The notes under the pieces are model-generated. The model saw nothing but the letters and a program-made list of their open reading frames with translations, did no database searches and had not been told where the DNA came from. A program made the translations under genes and the position numbers. This document shows, piece after piece, positions 1-5,421 of a DNA stretch of 7,638 nucleotides (the stretch's first letter is position 1; the number at the start of each line of letters is the position of its first letter). Where the stretch lies: positions 1 through 7,638 of the forward strand of contig SOHS01000133.1 of NCBI GenBank assembly GCA_004377135.1, read 5' to 3'. This DNA is from Dehalococcoidia bacterium (GTDB lineage Bacteria; Chloroflexota; Dehalococcoidia; GIF9; AB-539-J10).

Positions 1-997
1 CACCATCGCTATTTACAGGCAAGCCGCCGCCAAGCTCAAAGAAGCCAGAATCGATATCTTCCTTGGCTTTGCCTTCCGGGCTAAAGCCAAGGAGTTCATA
101 GAGAAGCAACTCTGTGCTGGTAAAGCAATCATGAACTTCAGCAATGTCGATTTGCTCTCGGGGATTCTTTACCCCAGCTTGTTCGTAAGCTTGGCGGGAC
201 GAATTTATGACCTCCTCAAAATGGAGCCAATCGAAAGCGGGTCGGTTCTGGGGAAGCAGAGCATCATGGGCTGCACCTATGCCCTTTATATAGATAGGAT
301 CATCTCTGTATTTTCTAGCCTGGCTGGCGGGAACCAAGAGGGCTGCAGCACCGCCGTCACTATTGCCACAGCAATCAAAAAGACCCAGAGGCCAGGCGAT
401 AATAGGAGCATTCATCACCTGTTCCAAGGTTACTTGGTTGTGGAAATGCGCCTTGGGGCAAAGGCTGCCGTTATAATGATTCTTAACCGCAATCTTGCCA
501 ATGGTGCGTTTACCTTCTTCAGGGCTCAGTCCGTAATTGTAGAAATATCGAGTGGCGATCATGCCAAACGAGCCCGGCGCAGTACGGCGTGCCTCCAGTA
601 CTGTGCTCATGCCCCGTCCGGTTCCTAGGCCAGGGAAGCCAGTATCCTTGAGTTTCTCTACACCCAATGCAAGAACTAAATCGTACATACCACAAGCGAC
701 ACCGAAACAGGCATTCCTTAGAGCCTCATGCCCAGTGGTGCACCAATTCTCCACCCGGCTCATGGGTATGCCGTGTAGCTTCAATGGTCCCGCCAGATGA
801 GTACAGCCAATGCCGACCACCGGTTGGGTGACACTCCCGTACCAGCAAGCCTGAATATCCTTGGGATCGATCCCAGCATCTTCGTAAGCCTCATAAGCTG
901 CTTCTATAACCAGGTCATCAAGTCCAGCGTCCCATCTTTCGCCAAACTTAGTGCAGCCCATACCAATAATGGCAACTTTATCCTTGATACTCTCCAT
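1..997 (-). CDS. SCP2-type thiolase / acetyl-CoA acetyltransferase-like protein, partial (3' end beyond window)
   Basis: I translated this from the ATG at 997; 332 codons are open to the left edge. The family is usually near 390 residues, so about 60 C-terminal residues are missing here. The N-terminus (KVAIIGMGCTKFGERW) is typical of SCP2/archaeal-type thiolases. The nucleophile is expected at Cys86 in NWCTTG, followed by the usual small-residue helix. His289 lies in EVHDCFTSTEL, and GGGLPVNSDG (323 to 332) begins the late glycine-rich region. The second active-site Cys would lie outside the window. Such enzymes catalyse Claisen condensation or thiolytic cleavage of 3-oxoacyl-CoA and often work with DUF35 proteins. 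A strong AGGGAGG at 1006 to 1012, 8 bases upstream, fixes the start. It is third in an operon, 26 bases after the crotonase. Because Cys86 is kept, it is more likely a true thiolase than an Ltp2-type aldolase. Substrate unknown. Confidence 0.9.
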   Translation of the reverse strand, partial: MESIKDKVAIIGMGCTKFGERWDAGLDDLVIEAAYEAYEDAGIDPKDIQACWYGSVTQPVVGIGCTHLAGPLKLHGIPMSRVENWCTTGHEALRNACFGVACGMYDLVLALGVEKLKDTGFPGLGTGRGMSTVLEARRTAPGSFGMIATRYFYNYGLSPEEGKRTIGKIAVKNHYNGSLCPKAHFHNQVTLEQVMNAPIIAWPLGLFDCCGNSDGGAAALLVPASQARKYRDDPIYIKGIGAAHDALLPQNRPAFDWLHFEEVINSSRQAYEQAGVKNPREQIDIAEVHDCFTSTELLLYELLGFSPEGKAKEDIDSGFFELGGGLPVNSDG

Positions 998-1023
998 TTC
1001 TCTATCCTCCCTTGGTTATTAGC

Positions 1024-1881
1024 TCACGACTCTCCCTTCTCCTCACCTTCGTAAACTTCTGGAAATATTTCCCTTCTCCTAAACCTTTGCCAGTCCGGCT
1101 TCTTTTTCTCCCAGAATGCGTTCTTCCAGTGTTCAGCTTCCTCCGAAGCATAATATTTCCAGAGATACTGTGCTGAAACTGCCTCTATGCCCCGCATATA
1201 GGTAGTTGCAGCGTTGAAGCATGCTTTGATGCCAGCTATAGCTCCAGGACTTTTCTCCAATATCTCATCACACCATTTGTCCACTTCTTCTTCCAACTTA
1301 TCTGCTGGCACTACCTTGTTCACCAGTCCCATCTCCAGGGCTTCTTTAGCAGTATATCGGCGGCAGAGATACCAAATTTCCCTTGCTTTCTTTTCTCCCA
1401 CCACCGTCATTAAATCAATAACTCCTACCCCCGGGTCAAAACTTCCCACCAAGGGACCGACCTGCCCAAAGACGGCATTTTCTGAAGCTATGGAGAGGTC
1501 ACAAATCTGCTGATAGACTTGCCCCCCTCCTATGGCATAACCATTCACTGCTGCGATAACCGGCTTGGGCATCTCCCGTATCAGGGTTTTGACCATTAAA
1601 TCCTTCTCTAACATTCCCTTCCGATAGCCGGCTTTTGCTTCCTTGGCATCGCCACCGGTACAAAATGCCTTATCACCAGCGCCAGTAAACACCACCACGC
1701 CTACGGTAGCATCATTTGCCGCATCCTCGAAAGCTTTTATCAGTTCATCCTGAGTGGAGGTAGTAAAAGCGTTATATGCCTCAGGTCTGTTTATGATTAC
1801 CCTGGCTACTCCGGGCTTCTTTTCATAGACGATATCCTTGAAATCAAACCCTGTTACCTTTTTCCATTTTCGCTCTGCCAT
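1024..1881 (-). CDS. Enoyl-CoA hydratase/isomerase (crotonase) family protein of the MenB/BadI-like branch
   Basis: A 285-residue single-domain crotonase. The two oxyanion-hole segments are visible: AFCTGGD (72 to 78) and GYAIGGG (114 to 120). The stretch FGQVGPLVGSFDPG (138 to 151), then KKAREIWYLCRRY and GLVNKVVP, are the marks of the dihydroxynaphthoyl-CoA synthase (MenB) and 2-ketocyclohexanecarboxyl-CoA hydrolase (BadI) branch rather than plain beta-oxidation hydratases. The C-terminal KYYASEE (242 to 248) and EKKKPDW also fit that branch. The loop after GGD is shorter than in MenB, and no men gene is near, so a menaquinone role is doubtful. A Dieckmann-type ring closure, a reverse-Claisen ring opening, or ordinary hydration of a CoA ester are all possible. 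It lies 24 bases after the HMG-CoA-synthase-like gene and 26 before the thiolase. The start is supported by AAAGGA at 1888 to 1893. Family is certain; reaction is inference. Confidence 0.93.
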   Translation of the reverse strand: MAERKWKKVTGFDFKDIVYEKKPGVARVIINRPEAYNAFTTSTQDELIKAFEDAANDATVGVVVFTGAGDKAFCTGGDAKEAKAGYRKGMLEKDLMVKTLIREMPKPVIAAVNGYAIGGGQVYQQICDLSIASENAVFGQVGPLVGSFDPGVGVIDLMTVVGEKKAREIWYLCRRYTAKEALEMGLVNKVVPADKLEEEVDKWCDEILEKSPGAIAGIKACFNAATTYMRGIEAVSAQYLWKYYASEEAEHWKNAFWEKKKPDWQRFRRREIFPEVYEGEEKGES

Positions 1882-1905
1882 TGCTCATCCTTTCATCTTG
1901 ATATT

Positions 1906-3333
1906 TCACCTTATAGGTCGGCACTTCCAAAAATAGTTGTACATGCCCGCACCTTCATATAGCCTCCTAAAAGTCATCTCTACGGGCATATCCACCTTTA
2001 CCTCGCCGGGGTCACAATCCGTCATAGGAAGATACGCTCTGGTATTTTGGTAGTCAAACTCTATCCCTATCTGGGGTATTGTGGGGTCGTCACTTCTGCC
2101 AGCGAGGTTATCCAGGGTAAAAGTAAACACCTTGGCTTTTCTATCCGAGAGCCTGACTTCCTCAAAATTATCCTTACTTCGGCAGTTGTAGCAAACCCTT
2201 TCTATGGGGAAAGTGACGGTACCACAATTCTTGCACTTGCTACCGTGCATGCGAATGGCCCAGTTGCGCTCCCTCCAGCTAGTGGTCGCTGCCGGAAAGA
2301 GCCTGAACGGTTCACCAGGTTGAGGCTCTAACAGTCCTCTATAGCTGAGATATCTTGCATAGCTAGAGAAGGGTCTTTTGGAGTTCAAGTATCCCTTCAC
2401 ACCTCTTCTGTTACCCTTGACCTTTTCAATTTCTTCCGTCACGCTGAGCAGGAAGGCGTCGCAACCACTACCATAGCTAGCCACCAGGATTTTGTCACCA
2501 GCCTTAGCTTCCTCCAGAGCAGCCACAAGCATAAGCAAAGCGTGCGCACAACCCGTGATGCCTACATTGCTGATAAGCAGGTCTTGAAGCTGCATCTTGA
2601 CGTCAAACCCCAGGCGGCGCGCCAGCCCTTGCTGCGCCCTTGAAGTGGGAGCATAAAGCACAGCTTTGGTGATATCCTTGACAGAAAGTGCTTTCTTTCG
2701 CAGTAAGCCTGAAATTGCCTTCTCCATATTCTCTGTATAGCCGTGCTCAATGATGAAGCGGTCTTCCCAAGATTGGACATAGCTATCTTTGTCTAGTCTC
2801 CACACATCGTATAGTTCGTTGGATAAAGAATGGCTGCCTTCCATCATGACGGCGGGTTTGGCAGTATTGCCAATCAGCAAGGCTGCTGCAGCATCACCGA
2901 AGGTCTGTTCATGGTTTGACCGGGGATAACCTATGCGGCAATCAGAGGCGGTCACTAAGACTTGGCTGGCAGAGCCACTGACTACGGCATCTAATGCTGC
3001 TCTGAATCCCTCCGTCGCTGCCCTCAAGCTGTTGCCAAAGTCAGCGGTGATAATTTCCGGTCTTAAGTCGGCAGCCATGGCCACCAAGGTAGAGCATTCC
3101 TTCTCCTTATAGGGCGAGGTAGTGGAGGCAAAATATAGGCCATCTACCTTCTCCCGTTTCAAGCCAGCTAAACAATCAATCGCAGCCTCACTTGCCATGG
3201 TGATAGTGTCTTCATCGTTGTTGGCCACACTCCTTTCACCCCTAGTTGAGGCGCTTCCCCAAGCCTCGGCGATAGCATCTCGAGCGAGCCGCCATAACGG
3301 TATGTAGGCACCGTATGAAATAATGCCAGCCAT
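1906..3333 (-). CDS. HMG-CoA-synthase-like protein fused to a DUF35 zinc-ribbon/OB-fold domain; catalytic residues not conserved
   Basis: This 475-residue fusion has a thiolase-fold HMG-CoA synthase-like part (about 1 to 300; it opens with GIISYGAYIPLWRL and ends with SYGSGCDAFLLS). A DUF35 part follows: an N-terminal helix region (about 315 to 360), a zinc ribbon with Cys367, Cys370, Cys381 and Cys384, and an OB-fold to the end. HMG-CoA synthases condense acetyl-CoA with acetoacetyl-CoA using a Cys, a Glu and a His. In an alignment by eye, the Cys of the usual ACxxGT motif is Leu103 (SLRAAT), the Glu is Thr71, and the His of the usual FHxPN motif is Tyr227 (LYAPT). Asn256 is kept. This argues against classical HMG-CoA synthesis. 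It may be a scaffold or use different chemistry, with the DUF35 part contacting the thiolase encoded downstream. The ATG is set by AGGGAGG at 3343 to 3349, 9 bases upstream. It is the first gene of the operon. Confidence 0.92.
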   Translation of the reverse strand: MAGIISYGAYIPLWRLARDAIAEAWGSASTRGERSVANNDEDTITMASEAAIDCLAGLKREKVDGLYFASTTSPYKEKECSTLVAMAADLRPEIITADFGNSLRAATEGFRAALDAVVSGSASQVLVTASDCRIGYPRSNHEQTFGDAAAALLIGNTAKPAVMMEGSHSLSNELYDVWRLDKDSYVQSWEDRFIIEHGYTENMEKAISGLLRKKALSVKDITKAVLYAPTSRAQQGLARRLGFDVKMQLQDLLISNVGITGCAHALLMLVAALEEAKAGDKILVASYGSGCDAFLLSVTEEIEKVKGNRRGVKGYLNSKRPFSSYARYLSYRGLLEPQPGEPFRLFPAATTSWRERNWAIRMHGSKCKNCGTVTFPIERVCYNCRSKDNFEEVRLSDRKAKVFTFTLDNLAGRSDDPTIPQIGIEFDYQNTRAYLPMTDCDPGEVKVDMPVEMTFRRLYEGAGMYNYFWKCRPIR

Positions 3334-3447
3334 GAATTGAATCCTCCCTTATTTTTACTCGTCGAATCCCCGTCCCGCCTTCCTATCAAAATCCCCATCT
3401 CCGACTTTTGACAGCCAATTTGCTGGTGTACCTCAGCCTGCATATAG

Positions 3448-3475
3448 ATTATGCCCCTTGCACTGGGGTTGTCAA
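3448..3475 (-). promoter_or_regulatory. Sigma70-type promoter of the HMG-CoA-synthase-like/crotonase/thiolase operon
   Basis: On the minus strand, a perfect -35 TTGACA (3470 to 3475) is followed by a 16-base spacer and the -10 CATAAT (3448 to 3453), five of six matches. TAATCT, two bases further on, is an alternative -10 with an 18-base spacer. The start of transcription would be near 3441, leaving about 107 bases of leader before the ATG at 3333. The spacer itself holds CCCC-N7-GGGG symmetry, which could be an operator. The consensus is seen directly; activity is inferred. Confidence 0.6.
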
Positions 3476-3516
3476 TGGTGAAGGTCTTACAGCATTGCCT
3501 GCCCTGTAGTGCAAGG
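3456..3516. repeat. Separated 9-base inverted repeat around the operon promoter
   Basis: CCTTGCACT at 3456 to 3464 and its exact reverse complement AGTGCAAGG at 3508 to 3516 have centres 52 bases apart, about five helical turns. The first copy sits in the promoter spacer between -35 and -10. The second lies 32 bases upstream of the -35 box. Such spacing would suit a regulator that binds both copies on the same face of the DNA. The arms are also able to pair as RNA. Only the repeat is seen; the operator role is a guess. Confidence 0.35.
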
Positions 3517-3524
3517 CTTTTTTT
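3497..3524 (+). terminator. Possible intrinsic terminator on the plus strand
   Basis: Read on the plus strand, GCCTGC (3497 to 3502) can pair with GCAAGGC (3511 to 3517, one A bulged) over an 8-base loop, followed at once by seven T (3518 to 3524). The stem is short. No plus-strand gene precedes it, so if real it would stop antisense transcription before it runs into the zinc-ribbon gene. It could equally be a chance structure. Confidence 0.25.
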
Positions 3525-3598
3525 GCCTACAGTAGATTTGAGCAGCAGCTGGTCGGGGTGCCTAGGAATGTTTTAACACGAACAAGATTCTGTATATG

Positions 3599-4294
3599 CT
3601 ATCCCAAGTAGAGTATCCTATTGCAGCTATTGCACTGGATTAGATCTCCGGCTTTAGCCTTTTGCCATTGACTCGTGGGCACGGCGATGTGGCATCCCTG
3701 GCATTTTCCCCTTTCCACTTTTACTACAGCTTGTCCCCTTGTTAGCCTGATTCGCTCATAAGTGTTGAGGGCTTCAGAGTCAAGTTGCTGCGCCAGTACA
3801 CCACGGTCCCTTTTGAGTCTGGCAAGTAGAGCTTCAATTTCGCTTTTCCTTTGCCCAAAAGTTACTTGCCTCTGCTCCCACTCCCGTTTCAATCTTTCAA
3901 TCTCTTCGATGGTAGTTTTTACATTGGCTTCTATCTCTTCCACCTGGCTCATTAATCCTAAGAGAGCATCTTCTTTCGGCCTAATTTGGCTCTTAAGGCC
4001 CTTGACTTCTTTCTCAAGGTTAACCAATTCTTTGGGATCCTTGGATGTGCCACTATAAAGTTTGCTATCAATCTGCCTGACTTTCTCTTGAAGATCTTCC
4101 AGTTCCCATTCAGAACTCTTTTGCTTTCTCCTCACGTCTTCCAGTTGTTCTTTATGTGAAGCAAGCTTAGATTCGGCGACAACCAAGGCCTTATTGTCAC
4201 TTAACTGATGTTCAACCTCACTTAGCTCTTGTTGCTTCCTTTGAAGCTCTAGGTCAAGCTGCTGCAACTTGTAAAGTTGCCCTGTTAAAGTCAT
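3599..4294 (-). CDS. Coiled-coil protein with C-terminal C4 zinc ribbon (CT398/FlgZ-like, zf-RING_7 family)
   Basis: A 231-residue protein. Residues about 5 to 175 are charged heptad-rich helix, expected to fold as a long antiparallel coiled-coil hairpin. In the middle sits the family motif LYSGTSKDPKELVNLEKEV (79 to 97). The C-terminal zinc ribbon has Cys198, Cys201, Cys221 and Cys224, ending NRILYLG, which is the family's usual finish. Length and architecture match the family. Studied relatives are Chlamydia CT398 (CdsZ) and Helicobacter HP0958 (FlgZ), which bind RpoN, secretion parts or mRNA, but most bacterial members have no defined role and none is claimed here. It follows gmk after 72 bases and has its own strong promoter. 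The ATG at 4294 has no Shine-Dalgarno sequence, and the family N-terminus (LYKLQQLDLELQ) supports this start. Confidence 0.9.
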   Translation of the reverse strand: MTLTGQLYKLQQLDLELQRKQQELSEVEHQLSDNKALVVAESKLASHKEQLEDVRRKQKSSEWELEDLQEKVRQIDSKLYSGTSKDPKELVNLEKEVKGLKSQIRPKEDALLGLMSQVEEIEANVKTTIEEIERLKREWEQRQVTFGQRKSEIEALLARLKRDRGVLAQQLDSEALNTYERIRLTRGQAVVKVERGKCQGCHIAVPTSQWQKAKAGDLIQCNSCNRILYLG

Positions 4295-4304
4295 GCTAGG
4301 GCTT

Positions 4305-4334
4305 ATTGTAGAAATGAAGTGGGGACATTGTCAA
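4305..4334 (-). promoter_or_regulatory. Sigma70-type promoter of the zinc-ribbon gene, close to the start codon
   Basis: Minus strand: perfect -35 TTGACA (4329 to 4334), 18-base spacer, -10 TACAAT (4305 to 4310; five of six). Only ten bases separate the -10 box from the ATG at 4294, so the mRNA would begin about 3 bases before the start codon. The -35 lies inside a small inverted repeat, ACATT-N6-AATGT. The boxes are seen; the start of transcription is inferred. Confidence 0.6.
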
Positions 4335-4344
4335 AAATGTAGGC

Positions 4345-4368
4345 AGCTTCCTAGGGGAATAGAAAGCT
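4345..4368 (-). terminator. Weak terminator-like hairpin at the end of gmk
   Basis: Minus strand: AGCTTTCTA (4368 to 4360) and TAGGAAGCT (4353 to 4345) pair over nine positions, with one U-G pair, across a six-base loop. The hairpin starts inside the gmk stop codon. Five T follow, but only after a gap of 7 bases (4337 to 4333), which is not ideal. It could terminate the remA-gmk transcript or stabilise its 3' end just ahead of the next promoter. Confidence 0.35.
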
Positions 4369-5026
4369 AAACTTCCACAATCCTGGGATTTACACGGTGT
4401 TTTTCGACAGCGACAATGGCGTCTATCTGGGATACAATTTCATCAAGCTTATTTTGGTGGCTTGTTATCACATAATCGAAAAGCGGCAGGCTTTTTATTT
4501 CCCCTTTAACCTTTTCCAACCTCAGAGCCAAATCTGTTGAGGACTCGCTACGCCGTCTTCTCAACCTCTTTTCTAGTTCTTCCACCGAAGGAGGCATCAG
4601 GAAAATAAATACTGCCTGGGGCAGGATTTCCTTAATAGTAGCGGCACCCTGAACATCTACTTTGACTATTGCGTCTATTCCTTTGTATAAAGCTGCAGTT
4701 ATTTCGTTTTTTGGCACACCATAGTAATTGTCATAGACATTAGCCCACTCCAGGAACTGGTGTTTATCTATCATTTGTTGAAATTCTTTTCGGGAAAGGA
4801 AGTGATAATCCACTCCATTCTTTTCCCCGGCACGCTTAGGACGTGTAGTAGCGGTAATGACATAGTGAAAGGGACGCCCCAATTTTTTCATCCTGGCAAG
4901 CACGGCATCCTTACCTACTCCCGAAGGTCCAGAAAGAACGACGAGGAGAGGTCGAGAGCTCTTGTCGCCTCTTCGCTTCGTTCGAAGCTTCGACTCAAGG
5001 CTTTGGGCAGGCACTTCACAGCTCAA
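4367..5026 (-). CDS. gmk: Guanylate kinase
   Basis: Cytoplasmic enzyme that phosphorylates GMP to GDP with ATP. The P-loop is GPSGVGK (33 to 39). The GMP-binding part has TTRPKRAGEKNGVDYHF (60 to 76) and NVYDNYYGVP (96 to 105). VDVQGA (123 to 128) follows, and the arginine-rich lid is around 154 to 175. At 219 residues it is slightly long because of a basic N-terminal extension of about 25 residues. After the P-loop Lys comes Asp-Ala, not the Ser/Thr usually found there. The start is TTG at 5026, overlapping the remA stop by 11 bases; GAGGA at 5032 to 5036, 5 bases upstream, supports it. GTG at 5014 is an alternative that lacks a well-spaced ribosome site. remA-gmk is also a neighbour pair in Bacillus. 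The usual downstream gene rpoZ is absent. Confidence 0.96.
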   Translation of the reverse strand: MSCEVPAQSLESKLRTKRRGDKSSRPLLVVLSGPSGVGKDAVLARMKKLGRPFHYVITATTRPKRAGEKNGVDYHFLSRKEFQQMIDKHQFLEWANVYDNYYGVPKNEITAALYKGIDAIVKVDVQGAATIKEILPQAVFIFLMPPSVEELEKRLRRRRSESSTDLALRLEKVKGEIKSLPLFDYVITSHQNKLDEIVSQIDAIVAVEKHRVNPRIVEV

Positions 5027-5288
5027 CTTTTTCCTCAGACAGCATGGATGCAGTGACTAACCTGTGAGCGATGGTCTCCGCTGTCACGGCAGCCAACACC
5101 ATGTGACCAGTATCAAAAAGAATGGCCGTCTTGGCTTTTCTGCCATGAGTAGCGTCAATTAAAAGTCCCTTTTCTCTTACTTCCCGAAGGAGTCGTTTGA
5201 TTGGTTGTTGATTTATGGAAAGGAAGGCAATTGCCCTATTTATAGCTACGACACTACCAAAACCGATATGAACTAATTCTGTAGACAT
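5016..5288 (-). CDS. remA: DUF370 family DNA-binding regulator RemA
   Basis: A 90-residue protein that matches the RemA/DUF370 family over its whole length: IGFGSVVAINRAIAF (8 to 22), PIKRLLRE (29 to 36), LLIDATHGRKAK (42 to 53) and ETIAHRL (71 to 77). Arginines 18, 32 and 50 sit at the positions of the conserved Arg residues in Bacillus subtilis RemA, where Arg18 and the Arg50 region are needed for DNA binding. Bacillus RemA forms rings that wrap DNA and activate matrix and osmoprotection genes; targets here are unknown. It has no helix-turn-helix. The ATG is preceded by AGGAGG (5295 to 5300), 6 bases upstream. It follows aroA after 133 bases with a probable promoter, and overlaps gmk. Confidence 0.92.
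   Translation of the reverse strand: MSTELVHIGFGSVVAINRAIAFLSINQQPIKRLLREVREKGLLIDATHGRKAKTAILFDTGHMVLAAVTAETIAHRLVTASMLSEEKVEL
5032..5036 (-). promoter_or_regulatory. Ribosome binding site that sets the TTG start of gmk
   Basis: GAGGA on the minus strand lies inside the end of remA, 5 bases before the TTG at 5026. There is no ATG near the N-terminus of gmk, so this site decides the start and suggests translation coupled to remA. Confidence 0.6.
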
Positions 5289-5320
5289 GCTGCCCCTCCT
5301 AACTTAAGTCCTGAATTCTA

Positions 5321-5349
5321 ATTCTAGGTGACCGCAAAACTCCTGGTAA
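5321..5349 (-). promoter_or_regulatory. Probable promoter of remA-gmk
   Basis: Minus strand: -35-like TTACCA (5344 to 5349, four of six), 17-base spacer, -10 TAGAAT (5321 to 5326, five of six). The predicted leader is about 25 bases and carries the AGGAGG of remA. The -10 is followed by a direct repeat of AGAATT. The spacing is ideal but the -35 box is weak, so read-through from aroA may also supply transcripts. Confidence 0.4.
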
Positions 5350-5421
5350 TTCACCTCACTTCAGAAGACCCTGTCTTTGTCTATATTGCTTCAACATTGT
5401 TTATCATTTAGAATTCCGTGC

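Larger units (their letters stand above)
3334..3598 (-). other. Intergenic region: promoter plus leader of the left operon
   Basis: This 265-base stretch lies between the zinc-ribbon gene and the HMG-CoA-synthase-like gene. It holds the promoter, the inverted repeat and the plus-strand hairpin listed separately. The predicted leader (about 3440 to 3334) is purine-rich and has closely spaced G runs on the minus strand (3396-3393, 3383-3382, 3379-3378, 3376-3374, 3371-3368) just before the ribosome site. I see no riboswitch I can name, no tRNA, and no convincing minus-strand terminator for the zinc-ribbon gene. Confidence 0.5.

Noticed and set aside
131..1054. Three plus-strand open frames (131-628, 552-800, 797-1054)
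   Set aside because: They are antisense to the thiolase, whose minus-strand frame is open from 997 to the edge with clear family motifs. Their proteins show no recognisable domains.
1024..1881. Annotation of the crotonase as menB of menaquinone synthesis
   Set aside because: Branch signatures fit partly, but the active-site loop differs and the gene sits between an HMGCS-like/DUF35 gene and a thiolase gene, not with men genes.
1906..3333. Annotation as mevalonate-pathway HMG-CoA synthase
   Set aside because: The expected catalytic Cys, Glu and His are all absent by eye alignment, and no mevalonate genes are in view.
3168..3443. Minus-strand 91-residue frame across the operon leader
   Set aside because: It runs into the HMG-CoA-synthase-like gene in another frame, has no recognisable domain, and covers the predicted leader and ribosome site.
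3514..3528. AAGGC-T7-GCC hairpin as a minus-strand terminator for the zinc-ribbon gene
   Set aside because: On the minus strand the loop is a run of A and no T run follows the stem, so it does not meet the pattern of an intrinsic terminator.
3475..3576. Short plus-strand frame of 33 codons in the intergenic region
   Set aside because: No good ribosome site, no plus-strand promoter, and composition typical of non-coding sequence.
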